Of a stretch of 64,000 bases of DNA, positions 20,047 through 33,400 are shown in pieces. Within the stretch, counting starts at the first letter, position 1. Every line of letters starts with the position of its first letter. Under the pieces are notes generated by a model that did not search any database, was not told the DNA's origin, and saw only the letters and a list, made by a program, of their open reading frames with translations. The stretch comes from Polytrichum commune (lineage: Eukaryota; Streptophyta; Polytrichopsida; Polytrichales; Polytrichaceae), in NCBI GenBank assembly GCA_950295325.1, contig OX485803.1, positions 68,215,554 through 68,279,553 of the forward strand. Direction: 5' to 3'. Made by a program: the position numbers and the translations under genes.

Positions 20047-23000
20047 ATGTCAACCCCGTCTAGGAAGAGGTTGATGCGTGATTTCAAGCGCTTGCAACAT
20101 GATCCGCCCGCGGGCATCAGTGGCGCACCTCAAGATAACAATATCATGCTATGGAATGCGGTTATCTTTGGGTAATTGACTCACTATCTTCCATTCATGC
20201 GATTTGTGAGTGGGAGGGATAAGGTGTGTGGGTGTTATTTGGTTTGTTTTTAATGTTCCCCAACTTCTGCCGATTAGATTTACAAAAGAAACTCGTGTTG
20301 CATTAGCAGAACTACGATGAGACATCGGATTGAAAATCGGGCCTTCGGAAGTGCATGTTTGTTAGATTTTTTAACTGGATACATAGGTCATAGGTCCTCT
20401 CAATAGTGAACACAATTGAATTGAGTGTAGAGTAGTTATTAATATTTGAAGATGTAGTCCAATTGCTTTTAAACATGTGTCATTATAATGTTTGCTCTTT
20501 GATCCTCACCAAACCACATACCAATCAAATGTAGGGCTTCGATTAAGAAAACGAGCCACTTAAGACCCATCTACCTTATTCATGTTGAAATCTTGGGTGG
20601 GTTTCTTTGTAACCCATGGTATGGTTCCTTATCCTACATTCACAACTTTTTTTGGGTATTTTATATGGTATGCGTGAATTGTGCATTCAATTGATGGAGT
20701 TACATGATATTGGAGAATTAGGGTTTCTTTGGGTTGCACTTTCTGTGCACATGGTGGTACGACGAACTTTCATTAGATTTCTTTTTAATGGTGAATTGTT
20801 TGGGATGAGGGTGCTGAACAACTTAAATTTGGAATCACTTTGTTTGTGCTGATAAGTATGCATTTTTCTTTCGATAATGTGTTTATAGGTCATTGCATCA
20901 TTACAAATGGGGAGATAATCTGTGTGGATCAATTTACATTTCTTTGGTGGAATCATGATTATTTTCAATAGGGATTTGGGAACTTGTTGACAATGTCCCG
21001 AAACTTCTGAATGGACTTCTTACTTCTGAGTCTTGAGAGAAAACATTTCATTCTTGGGAGGAAATAGCATGTCATGTTATCTCTAAATGCTTATGTAAGG
21101 GCATGAACTTATAATTTTTTTTAATGGTCTTTGATTCTTGGTTGTTTGCTTGTTCAAATTTTTGTAGAACATGCATGATGTACTATGCGGACTGACAAAT
21201 CATGTTTCTATTCTTTGCAGTCCCGATGATACTCCTTGGGATGGAGGTATTTGTATTCCAACCTTCCATTCTTTGTGAAACGAACGTGCAATAAATTTCC
21301 TCTGGCATGTATAGATAGAGATATTATCAAAGTAATGTGCAGACTTTGAACTAGGTAGTTTTTTTGGCTATCTTGATTTGATCTAATGTACTTTGGAGGT
21401 TAGATTTCTGCTTCAACCTGCCAAAGCTTATTGATTGTTGCTCCTGTCACCAGGTACCTTCAAGTTGACATTGCAATTCACTGAAGACTATCCAAACAAA
21501 CCTCCTACAGTGCGTTTTGTCTCCAAGATGTTCCATCCAAACAGTATGTATCATGTCGGATAGTGCAATGTTCATGCATGTTGGTGGCTCATTAACATTT
21601 ATCTCCATTTTTTTTGTGTAATAAATAATGAAAAGAGATTTCTTGTAGTCTTCACCCTCAACCTGAACTGAATTGGGTCAAAATCATCAATCTAATACTT
21701 TACATTTGATATCTTTACTAGTGATAAGAATTAACTATTATATTTGAACTTCAACGGACCTCTTTGTTGGATGGGAACCATATTCTAGTTTCCTTGTCAA
21801 AGTACAAATTTGGGTTTGTACCTATATTGAACTGGTATATAGATGAACGCATGGTAGCAATACACAAGATCAATAATGATATCATAGTACCTACCTGACC
21901 ACTCTCAATATTGAAATATGGGACACTGCTGAATTCCCGAATGGTGCACCACATACTGTGGATTCAGTATGAAGTTCTTGCAGCTTGCAGTGCTAAGCAC
22001 AACCAGCTGTCAAGCTTCAATGACCCACTAAATATAGAATAGAAATCTATATCAGAATTTTATTTTGTTGCTAAATAATGTTATGTTACTTTGTGAAGGA
22101 AACCCTGTTTTGCTCAAACTTGTGCCTTCTTGCCAGATGTTTCCAAACATACTTAAAAGTCCTAGTGGTAGGTATAAATGGTTACAACAAACTCTGTGTC
22201 ATGAATGTATACTTCAAGAATCATTATTATGGAAGAAGGTAGCAGCTTCAAAAAGTTTTAGCACGTTAGTTTTATCACCCTTCCTCCCACTTTTGACAAT
22301 CAATCAATCTTTGATCTTTCAATTTCCTCACAATGTCGTTTGGTTCAACAGTTTATGCCGATGGTAGCATTTGCTTAGATATTTTGCAAAATCAATGGAG
22401 TCCCATTTATGATGTGGCGGCAATCCTCACTTCAATTCAGGTATGTATACCAATTACGGGTTTTTGATGTTTTGTAAGTTCATTGTTGGTGGTTGCTTAT
22501 GGTCAATTATGGAGTGTACTCTAGTGTTAAATTGTGTAGACTACACATGTATTGAAGTCTATGATGGGTATTTTAAAGTCCAAAATTGTCAAAGCTATGA
22601 AATTCATTTGAAAAGAAGAAAGTAATTGTCAACCTGGGATCACTTGTCCCCAAAATATGAAAAAATTTAAGTTGGTGTATATCCACTCCAGTGCTCCACA
22701 CTTGATAATAGTGGATGTCAAATAAGAATCTTGAGGTTGTTGAAGCGCAAAAAAAAAAGATTGTGAAATGAGATTAGAGATGTATGTGTTGTTCCAGGCT
22801 AGGAAGAGGCATACCAAAAAATATCAATAGGTTACAAGTTCCAAGAATTTTTAGTTTTTATTTACGTGCTTCTTAAGAGTTTGTTACGATTTTGTGAATG
22901 TTGAATTCCAACTTGACACCATGGTAAATTCCGTGAATCGTTTTAGATACACGACCACTGGTAAGACACACGATACTGGTAAAATTCCTCACTGCACACT

Positions 23001-24009
23001 GGTAGAATTTTACATTCTCATTAAACAGTTATAGCACTGTGTAACTCCGAAAAGTAACACACCCTAATTGGGATAATTAGTGTAGGTGCTTGATCAGGTA
23101 GTAATTCAAGTAAGGTGTGTGCAATGAACTTAATGAAGGTGTCAAATAATGGTCTTTGCAAATTGTGCACAGGAAGTGTGTATCATTCTAAAAGTGATTG
23201 AATTTTGATAGGACCTATATTTATTGCAATCTATATAACTCAAAGTTGTACTCACAACTTCTATGTAACCTATGAAAGCTAGAAATCTTTATGTTTTTTA
23301 GGGATGAGAGCAACCCATTGGTTTCTCCAAAGTTATTCCTCACTATTGGCTTTTAAGGCTTTCAAGGTTCGATGGCATAATTGTTTTTTCGTATATAAGC
23401 GCACAATTGCTCATTCTGCATTGGAGGCCTTGGCCAAGAAAATATGAGAACGTTTATTGTCTCCACAAAGAATGAGCAATATCATAATTGGTGTGCAATG
23501 AGGAACATTGCTTACATACAATGAGACAATCATGTGGCCTTACTTTATAAAGCTCAAACAACCTTTGATACCAAGAAAACTTTGCCTAGTCCAATGTGCA
23601 TGCTCTCAAGTAAGTGTGAAAGAGTGGCATGATCTTTTTGTCATAACATGTGATCAATATTTGATTAGATTTTGAGTCAACTGTGGAGGTGTGAATATGT
23701 TTTGAATATGCAATTTTATTGTCCATCTTTGTGATGTCTCTCACATGGATCTTGTTATGTCATAGTGCTCTATCTTCTCTTTATTTTAGGATGAAGTTAT
23801 TTGAGTATTCACGAAGATGTATATAATTTTGAGTTTGCAAGTGTATGACAAGTTTTGATTGTCCTTTTGTTTTTTTGCAGTCTTTGTTGTGTGATCCCAA
23901 TCCAAACTCACCTGCAAACTCAGAAGCAGCTCGCATGTACAGCGAAAACCGTCGTGAATACAACCGAAGGGTACGAGAGATTGTGGAACAAAGTTGGACT
24001 GCAGAATAA
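20047..24009 (+). CDS. UBC2: RAD6-type ubiquitin-conjugating enzyme E2 (UBC1/2/3 class)
   Basis: Accepts ubiquitin from E1 and, with RING partners, modifies histone H2B and PCNA; it acts in nucleus and cytosol. Exons are 20047-20171, 21221-21246, 21454-21543, 22352-22440 and 23881-24009, all with GT-AG borders. They total 459 nt, or 152 codons plus TAA, exactly the RAD6 length. It starts [17 protein letters not shown]. The HPN motif is residues 78-80 and the active-site cysteine is C88 in [15 protein letters not shown]. The C-terminus is [11 protein letters not shown], without the acidic tail of yeast RAD6. The final residue is E where I recall D in Arabidopsis, and H18 replaces E; both look harmless. 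Intron 1 carries an R2 MITE (20227-20568) and intron 3 a scrap of R5. The ATG is unambiguous because the sequence matches the family from residue 1. Arabidopsis UBC1, UBC2 and UBC3 cannot be told apart from this sequence. Confidence 0.95.
20227..20568 (+). mobile_element. MITE family R2 in UBC2 intron 1
   Basis: Starts TGTGGGTGTTATTTGGTTTG and contains TTTGATCCTCACCAAACCACATACC, shared with the copies at 13184 and 42353. The right terminal repeat is degraded to CACTTAAGACCC. Confidence 0.65.
21775..21900 (+). mobile_element. Partial R5 element in UBC2 intron 3
   Basis: CAATACACAAGATCAATAATGATATCA and the following TAGTACCTACC match the start of the R5 copy near 34250-34300 (CAATACACAATATCAATAATGGTATC). 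The remainder of the element is absent. Confidence 0.5.
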
Positions 24010-25148
24010 AGCCTTGGTGGTTTGAAACTCTGCATGTCAATTGTGTCGACTTGGAATCCAATTTGGTTTTAGTGTCTGAGGAATTCGAAGTAGAACCTGG
24101 AATGAGTGGGGGGGAGTTTCATGAGGGCGACCCATTATTGAGCTGCGAGACTCCTTTAGATGTCACAGTTCTACATATTCCTATTTGAAAGATCTTCAAG
24201 AGCATTGTCATGGCAATCTTGAAATTTAGTGCTCGCAATACTGATGGTAAATTAGTTGCTCTAGAACCAGTGTTGTGAACATCACGAGGTCGCACAATTT
24301 GTGCCTGGGAGATCTATCATTGTGTACTCAGTGTGGGTTAGGCTGAGCTACCATGTCCCCAGGGGATTTAACTCAATGTCTAGGGTTGGAACCATGTTGC
24401 AAAAGAATGATAAAGCCCCACCTGTATATAGGGAGAATCTCATTTTTTAGTGTCCAGCTTTTTGTATATTGTCTTCTTGATTACAATTCTTTACTTCACA
24501 AACAAATAGAATGGAAGTGACCTCCAACACCTGGGTGCATATTTTCACTTTGAAGAAATATAGGAAAAGATAACTCATAACAACTACATTTTTCTTCTTA
24601 TTGAATTTGTACAAATTAAATACCAAGTTTATTTGCTGCCAAGTCTCAAGATACATGATCTTCTCAAGTTTACTTTATGGATGGAATTGGTCCATGTACA
24701 TAAGGTAATCATTAGTGCACTCACATGTTCCCAACACTACACAATGTTCTAACCCTTCAAAGTTGAGGCGAACGTTTTTGTCTTGGGAGTCACCATGCCT
24801 GCCTGACCACATTAGTGTACACACATATGTTATATTCTTCTAATTTTGGACACATGAATAGCTGAAAATTTGTCTACGACGATGCCATATGTCTGGTCAA
24901 CTCTACCATAAGAGGTGCTGATTTTCTGTTAAGTTTCTGAATTAGGTTAAACCACTTTAGATATTTTAGGGAAGATTTTGCTTCAGTCTTTAGGGACTAA
25001 CCTTTCATTAATAAGCTTTCCTGGTGGACCATGTCTTCAGCTGGTGCTCTGTAAGAGGCGCAGTATCAACAACACTATTTTACTTAACTTTTGGGTTTTA
25101 AAGGAAATAAGAGCAATTGGAAGGATCACATGTAAGTAAGAGCAGTGA
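24010..25148. other. UBC2 3' flank and spacer
   Basis: Likely 3' UTR in its first few hundred bases. No second gene is seen. No canonical AATAAA is placed with confidence. Confidence 0.4.
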
Positions 25149-25684
25149 ACAGGGAGAACGAACCGCGAGTTACAGATGAACAGGTTGAATTTAAGAAATA
25201 ACTCGCTGAAGTTCAAGACTTTAGGAAAATTACTGATCATTGTACAGAATCTGTGGAATATAACTTAAATCCATACAGAATAATTAAAAGATGTCAGCAT
25301 TTACCCTGTTGGACTTCGAAACACTACTATGTTGACTGATTATGCCCAAAAATCTCCCCTGCCACTCAGTAATAGTTTGAAGTTTGATAAGTGTACTAAA
25401 CTACCTTGTCCTTGTACAGTGTGATTTGTGAGTGTCAGATATTGCAGGTGTGCAATCCACTGGAGTCCTGGGAGATTTTTGGGCATAACCGTTAAAATCC
25501 CAGTGTTTCAAGTCTAACAGGTTACATATTATGGTCTTCTGGTATTTCTTGATTATTTTGAAGTATTTTCTATAGATTCCCCTAAAATGACCAGAGTAAA
25601 TATCCTGAAGCCTTGAATTTTAACCAATTATTTTTCAAACTCAACCAGTTCATCTGTAACTAGCGGTCGGGTACTCCCCGTTCA
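25149..25684. mobile_element. R4 family inverted pair, arms about 211-216 bp
   Basis: The left arm (25149-25359) runs from GGGAGAACGAACCGCGAGTTAC to TATGCCCAAAAATCTCCC. The right arm (25469-25684) is its diverged reverse complement, from GGGAGATTTTTGGGCATAAC to CTAGCGGTCGGGTACTCCCC. A 109-bp spacer lies between. Terminal repeats this long are typical of MULE or foldback elements, but no transposase or target duplication is evident. Solo arms lie at 14395 and 62622. Confidence 0.75.
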
Positions 25685-26161
25685 ATGGTGTAATCGTGAA
25701 TGCTTTGTGTAGAACATAAAGCTACTGAACCAACACTAAGTTAAATTGCAGCAGTAAATTTTGGTATCATGTTAGTTGCTTAAATGGGGACAATTTACAA
25801 TTGCTCTATGTAACCGTTGTATGGGATAACTGGACAAAGCAGCAACGGAATTTGAACTATGGTATATTAACGACAAGTCAATGGATTAGATAACCAATCA
25901 GTTTGTGGAGAAAATGTTGGAATTATGGATGCTATTGTGCTTACACGGATGATGACCCCTTCGCTTTTGGATGAGTGATACGTTATGTATTACAATGAGT
26001 ACGTGGCTACATCCCTAGTTACACTAGAAATATGATCTAGTGTGGTCCACACTATTCATCATTGACACATGATCATCATTGGGTGGCAAGTAGAGCAGGT
26101 GATATGGAACACAATTTATAATGTGAGAAGTCATGAAAGACTTTCTACAAAACTGATTTGA

Positions 26162-26455
26162 GGGTGGGTTTACATTACGATTTATGTCCAAGAAATGTGG
26201 GATTTAAAACACTTAGTGGATCTTACTTGCGGACTCAAATTAGACCAAGTTTCAAGATTGGATTAGGAGGAGTAGTTTCTTGATCTGGGGCCCCCGAAAT
26301 TTGACTAAAAGTGATGCCACATTGACGCCCCTTCATTTTTTAGATCTTGGACCTAGACCTAGTGTAAACTCCTTGGGGCCAAAATTTTGCTCTTGACCAA
26401 TTGGATTGCTTGATTTGGAGTTTCTTGGTCTTGGGACCCTAGTGTGAACCCACCC
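26162..26455 (+). mobile_element. MITE family R3, copy c (intact ends)
   Basis: GGGTGGGTTTACATT at the left faces AGTGTGAACCCACCC at the right. The interior GTGATGCCACATTGACGCCCCTTCATTTT matches copies a and b. The flanks TTGA/TCAA extend the palindrome rather than giving a clear target duplication. Confidence 0.7.
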
Positions 26456-26874
26456 TCAAATACATTGAAAGACCGAAGCACATTTAGCTTGTAGCTTCTG
26501 GATCTGCAAGGACTTCGAAAGCAATAGATATGTGAATCTCAACAAATTTTGTCTGATGAAAATTAGCCATATTGTAACTTCAAACTCCAAGATACAGTGT
26601 AGCTTCAAATTCAAGAAAGTAGCAAATGCGAAATGAGTTAGCCTCCTAAATTTCTGTAAATTTGCAAAGCAAAGAATGACAAAGTGGGATCAACCACCAC
26701 ATAATGCACTTAACGAAGAGATGAGAGAAGCTCTTCAATTCAGAAGCAAAAGATGGGACATTACCTGACTTAATGGGGGTGAGTTTCACCTCCAGACATA
26801 ACACACAATACAAAGATTAAAACGATCCTTTTAACTCGATGGTCCTCCATGATTTTTCATATAGAATACCTTAC

Positions 26875-27165
26875 ATGTTTGGTAAGTTTTCGGTGCTTGC
26901 TTAGTGGTAGTGTGGAGGTTCGAACGAAGAACATTTATATGGAGTCATAAGGTCATACTCATGTTGGCATGCCAAGAGGTGCTAAAGAGGAGTTTCAACC
27001 TCACTAAACCTTACAAAATAGGTTGCTCTTCATTTAAATTCAAACATTACCTCCAAGCATGCAGCATCACAAGTGGAAAGAAATGAATGATTTTGCAAAC
27101 AAAGAAACCAATGGGTGATCATAGGGGGCCAACTCATGACGAAAACTCCCATTTAATCAAAGAAA
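26875..27165 (+). mobile_element. SINE-like family R6, copy 1
   Basis: It shares about 290 bp with 33520-33820 and 37005-37310. The 5' part reads TGCTTAGTGGTAGTGTGGAGGTTCGAACGAAGAACAT, containing a tRNA-box-B-like GGTTCGAAC. Further shared blocks are TGCCAAGAGGTGCTAAA and CAATGGG(T/A)(G/A)ATCATA. The copies share 5' and 3' limits and lack inverted repeats, as expected for a SINE. Box A is poorly matched and too close to box B, so derivation from tRNA is only suggestive. Confidence 0.5.
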
Positions 27166-27449
27166 ACTCTAATTTGTGCAAGTATTCATAAAGAAGTTGA
27201 CCTCGAATTAAGATTTGGTATGCTACATAGTTGCTGGGGTTATCTGGGTGGAGTACAATATGAACAAAACTACATTTGCTGACTCGTGTTACATGACTGG
27301 ATTAAAGTTCAAGATTCCAGCATTGACCTGACAATGCAACCTAAACTGTAACCAACATTTGTGTAAGTTGCATCCTTTAGGCAGGCTATAGAAAGAAGAA
27401 GCTTAATTTTGTCGCGCTTGCATCATGAGTCACCTCAAGCTGGCATGCC

Positions 27450-30400
27450 TCAAGACAGCACTCCACAAAGTGAATTGTCAGGGCAAACCCAGTCTCGAAC
27501 AATGAGGGCATTATTTGCAGGTGGAGCAATTTGGGGGCCAATGCCATGAAAGTCGGAGCTGCCAATGGTATTAAATTGGCTGAAAGCCGCCTCCATTGTC
27601 TTGCGCACCATTTCTTCGTCCTGCTCTCGAAGTGCTTCTGACAATGTGTGGAATGAATCCAATTCTTCCAGGCTTGTCAGGTCCTCCTCCACATCTAGTG
27701 ATGGGCCCTGCAGGAAAGAGAGACAAATTTAATTGAAGGATGTATCAATAAGCACCCAAGACAGGCAGATTGAGCTTCTCAAAACGCTTTTATGTATTTT
27801 ACACCATGGGTGGCTGGAAACCAAGGCCTTAACCCGGACCCTATGGAAACTTCGAGGTTAAGCCACCTAAGTACGGAATAGTACTTAGATGGGTGACCTT
27901 CCTAATGCTTGATTTCAAGTGCACCCTACCACCTATGGTCCACCCCATCATAGTGGGTGTGTTATGGGGAACCATATATTTCAACCAATCATGTGGGAAC
28001 CTAGGGGCTTGCCCTTGGGAGAGATAGGTGCAGGTTGGCTTGTTCGCTCTGGTTCAAGGTGTTCACCTTTGAAAGGAGGCAATAAGCTTTGGGGGCCCTC
28101 TAATTCTTGTGATGCTAGTTTTTAGATTACATATACACATAGACCAACTCGAAGATGAAGAAACACCTTGATTTATGCCAGTGGCAACATCAGAGTCATC
28201 TTTCTTTATTATACACCTACCCATTTGTAACATTTCCACCCAGTTGTAATATATCCCTGTTCTTGCCAACTATGACCCAAGTATAAATAATCCACTCCAT
28301 CTGTTGTACTCTTACCGATCAGTGCAATACACAAATTTTGATAAATAACGGGATTCCCAAAACTTGAATTTTACAAATACACTAATCTTAGTTTAGTTTT
28401 TCTACATCTTGTATCTTTGCTCACTATTGTAAAATATTATCATACTTTTTCTTGCTTCTTGCAACCTCTTTGTGTTAAGTGTATATTCAGGCTCATATAC
28501 ATATATACATGTCATTTAAATTGATTATGTATTTTAAACATTGATATTATCCAGTTTGGTTTTCTCCATGTAGCAAATGTGAGTATAACTTCCAAGTGTA
28601 TGAATGTTATCTATAGATCATTTCCAGAAATATCTAATCTTGGAGAAAAGGCCCCAATCTTAATCGAGCCTTCGTCTTACATCATTTTACTTTGTTAGAA
28701 TTGGTCCTTTGGCGACTTGGTCCTTTGAAGGTGAATTGCAAGTAATTTCCATCAACAGACAATCCGGTCTAGCCTCACAGTTGAATGAACAATTGGTCAC
28801 TGCAAAAACTTTCTAAGCAATGAAACTTGATATGTTCAGAAACAAACCATGCAGCATTGCAAATAATGTTGATTGGCGTCACTTGCTTCCACCGTTCCGG
28901 GGAGGATCCCCGTCCCATACCATGAATCATCATCAGATGATCCCAAAATATACCTGCTAGAAAACAGCACTCCATTTACACTTGGTTTTGTATATTACTT
29001 AAGGATCTCTCACCACTCATGTCCTAAAAAATAACATGTTTGCAAACGCTACAGTAACATCAAGGTAGACATGCCTTATTCAAATGCCTACTTTTGGGTG
29101 CAAAATGGTTCAATATCCTCCCAAAACACACTTCTAATAGTAATTTGATACAATGGCTCATTTGTTGGGATAGTCAAAAAGTCAATCCTCAAGACCTGCT
29201 TAACACTAACCACTTTAGGCACACCTATGTAACCATGCAAGAAGATGACGCATATGATCTATGAAAACTCGTCACAGATTGAGGTTTAGTCACCTTAATC
29301 TCATTCATATGAGATTGAATTTGTATATAAATTTCTCATTGACTGGATATTTTTCGTAGATTAATTGGACATCAAAAGAGCCTCACCGTCCTAGAAGTAA
29401 CCATAATAAGCTGTCTACCTTACATGCACTTGATTACTTGTAGCTGCTTCACACTAGAAAGGTCAAATGGTTGCAAGGAATCTTACTGGAATTTCTGGAT
29501 AACCAGAACTTTAACAACATGGCAGGAAGCTGTTATAATATTGTGGCCAAGTGAATAGGCCACGGAAGAGCTCATCAGAAATGGTTTGAAATAGAGTTAC
29601 CTAGAGAAAAGCTCTTTCTCTGAATTTGGGCTTAACTCGGCTAGCCAATTTGCGTCATCACATTCTTGCTCTGTTTTGCAATCTTTTACTGTATCCATCT
29701 CTGTACTCTGCTTGGCACCCAACTTTGATGAGGATTGGTCCTCGGGCTCAGGCCTGGGCTGGCCATACAGCCAATTAGGGCTTTTCAATTGGACTTCCCT
29801 GAAAATATAACCAGCTGTCAATACTGCCATCAATGTATAATGTCACAGACAAATACACATTTTAAACATAAAAATATTTGTGAAACAAATGCAGAATAGA
29901 ACGTCAAACTCATTGTTGTTTAACTCCTATTACATACACACATAGTGAAAGTCTAGATGGGAGTCTTCTTTCCTTTCATTATAATGAGCTTGGCCCGTGC
30001 TGTTGAGCACATCATGCTTTTTTTAACCCCAATCCATTTGTCAATGTTCTCACAAGCGGTCCCATTTATTAATTTTTTCCAACCACCTCTTCGAGGAATT
30101 AACCCGTAGGTCCAAAATTAATATTAAAGCATGTCCAACCCCTTCTATTCCTTCTCTTAGTTTTGCAACTTTATTGCATTCTCCCCCCACAAAGCCCTTG
30201 ATGGAGAGGTCCCTATCTTTCCTTTTGAGGTTCTTAAAATTCTTGCTCTTAAAAAATATGTGCAAATCAAATCTAATAGTTTCGCATTCCATCCAGCTGT
30301 ATAGACATAAATGCTTGGTAGTTATGTAACCACTCTAAGGATGTAAATTGTTACAGTGTCAAAATGACTGATATCCCAATGGAAATGTGGGTGCTGGTCC

Positions 30401-33400
30401 TGGAACTTTGCAACAATCTTTTAGGCTTTTGCTTATAAAAAGTGACAATTAGTGGATTGAGGTATTTTAAGCTAATGTTTTTATACGTGCTAGAGGTCAC
30501 ATAAACACAAAATCTGCAAAAAGGAATTCCATGTGCATTCCTGCCCTTTGAATCAAACATTGCCCCTTTTGAGTTAGGTATTATTTGCAAAATAAACACA
30601 AAATTCCAATTCCCACATCCCAAATTAGCCTAGAATGGTGTCCCCCATCATGAATGAGCCTACATGCTATTTCATGCGATTTTTCACACCATAAATATTT
30701 TCAAAATTCAATCTATCCCTCAAAATTGGTCCAAACGTCATGAAATGAAGGTACTGCACCCCTCCTCTACAAGAGCTTTCCAACGATACCAAAAAATTCT
30801 CCCCGTAGGCTCCAAAGTTTGCAAGATCCTAATGTGGCATAGAAACAAAGAAAAACAAAACAAACCGAACAAAACCGAACAAAACCGAACAAACCTCCTA
30901 ACTTGAAATACGGATATGTTCAGGGCCTGTATGAGAAATTTAAATCCAGAAACAACTTTCTCTAAAGAAGACAACAACATCTCCAGTTGACATGAGAGCT
31001 AGGAAAAGCTTACGCAGCATCCCTTGCAACTGTAACTGTGTTACTTTTAGCCCCAGAAACTCCATACATTCGTACATTTTTCACAGATCCACTCATTGCC
31101 TGAAACAACAAACCAAAAACCACACTAAGTTTGTGATCCATGATATGCATGATATGTTCTTTTGGTTTTGCATGATTTTAATAACACTTCAACTCAGCAA
31201 GAATTGTTCAAACATGTGGTCTTCATCATTCACATTTCAGCATGCCATACATAGTTTCTAGCTGCAACACGCAATCTGAGAATACATTCAGTGGGTGGGT
31301 AAATCAGACACTAAACAAACAGTTGATGCAATATGTGGCATTTCATACTGTTTTAACCAAAGGCCAAGGTGTAAAGGGGACCTGAAGCTTGTCAAATGAA
31401 GCCAATTTCAAGCGTTGAAAGTCTTCATGACATGGAGATGTGGCAAACAGCCTGTCATTTTGAGACTTCTGTGAACCTGTTGAAGCTTTCTCACTTGTTT
31501 TCTTTGTGGATCTGCACATATCATGCATCGGTCACATCAGAAATATCCCTCAAAACAATGACCACACAATGAACAGTGGGAGTCTGATTTTCAGTATTGC
31601 CAGAGCAAAAAGTAATGTCATTTTCATGCTTACAGATTTTCAGATATGAACTCCTCTCCTTGGCCCCCAACATGCAAATAATAATCTGATTCAAGCTCCC
31701 AGAGTGCAGGCTTTCCCTCTTGCGGTTGAAAGTGGCCCAAGAACCTGTTTACACATTGTAAACTTCTATCAATCAAAGAAAAAGCTGACTTATTGAAACT
31801 TCATCATACAGCTCAAGTGGTCATATTCTAGGTATATCCAAAAGGTAAAAAGTTTGAAGCCTGCATCCAATACAGAAAGTGGTTTAAAAAGACTGACTGG
31901 TGATCTGCTGGTAGTCTGTTTGACATTCAATACTAATTTATGAAGGTTATCTAAATAGCATCCTTCCAAGTAAGGTACTAATATGCTATAAAAGTGAGGA
32001 CATACAAGTTCATGGCGTCTTGTTTTTCTCCATCTGTAATAGTATTACTGTAATATCGTCTTATAGACTTCAAAAACTCTTGTGATTGTGTGGTTGCTTT
32101 CCACTTCCCCTGCCTCTCTGGAAACACCTGGAACCAATTAATTTCCAAAGACAATTAGTATTCCTTCTTGTAACAACCTTTTGTTGGCAAACGCACTAGA
32201 AGTGTTTCTATATTTCACAATTCCAGATCAGAGACCTAGATCAGACCTCACCAATTGAACAATTTTTTTTTCTTTACCACTAAATGACATAATATGCTTC
32301 AAGAGGATATTGGTTGATATTGATTGTTCAGAAGATGGGTAGATAGATAAATAGGTAGATATAAATGCCAGCTCTGTAGGAGCAGGCATGAATGAAGAAC
32401 CTCTTCACCTTCACGCTACTGCCCCCTTTCAGCAATGGGTATTGTTCAACACATACCCATTGAGCATATAACTGTTTTATTACCATGAAAGATCTAATTT
32501 AAAAGAGGATATCAGTTATTATTGATTATTCAGCAAATAGATAGATAGATATAAAAGCTGGCTCTGTAGTAGCAAGCATGAATGAAGAAGCTCTTCGCCT
32601 GCAGGCTTCTGCCCCCTTTCACGAACGGGTATTGTTCAACACATACCCATTTAAAAAATTAACATGTTTTTCACCACTAAAAGATTTGTGCTACAAGAGG
32701 ATATCAATCAATACTGATTGTTCAGGAGATAGATAGAAAAATAGATAGGTATACTGGCTCTGTAGGAGCAAGCATGAATGAATAGCTTCGTCGCACCAGC
32801 GCACAAATCATGCATAATAATTAACCAGTGCCCATGAGGAACTAAACCCTAAACCTTAAACCCTAAACACATGAAATAAAATTCAACTAGAATCAAGCAA
32901 AGGGAGGATCATACGTAATTGTGAGCCTCAGAGCCTCCGTACTGAAGTGCAAGAGAGTCACCCATGTTGTGATACATATCCATCAGGGCAACTGCGACCT
33001 CGCAATCGGGATCAATTTTGGGTGTGTCTGTCAGACCAACAGCTTGGAGTTGACGACCGAGAGCTTCGAGGCCATAAGCATACTGAGCAACATTTGTGCG
33101 GTCGAGGCAATCTATGCAATTTGTCCTCAAAACGCCATTTTGATACCGCGGTTCACGCGCTTTGTTGGGTGTCGAAACTCTTGGTTCAACTTCTTGCAGA
33201 ATGAGTCGTCCGTTCATACTGCTGTTTGTAACAGTGGAAAATAAGGTGCCCAAGTCCAGAGACAATTGCCGGCTGCCCAGATCCAAGGCGAGGCGTCTGT
33301 CTGAAGATAAATCTAATGATAAGGCCCGGTCTCGTAGTGGAGATAACCTTCCAGGGACAATCCTGTAAATTAAAAAAAAAATTGCTGAGCACACTTGTGG

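Noticed and set aside
27808-27926. Functional 5S rRNA gene
   Set aside because: Many substitutions outside the internal control region and no array context.
32844-32868. Interstitial telomere or chromosome fusion point
   Set aside because: Only three units, one imperfect; common as a telo-box in plant genes.
32921-33394. Plus-strand ORFs around SAC exon 10
   Set aside because: Antisense shadows of the phosphatase exon containing the CX5R motif.
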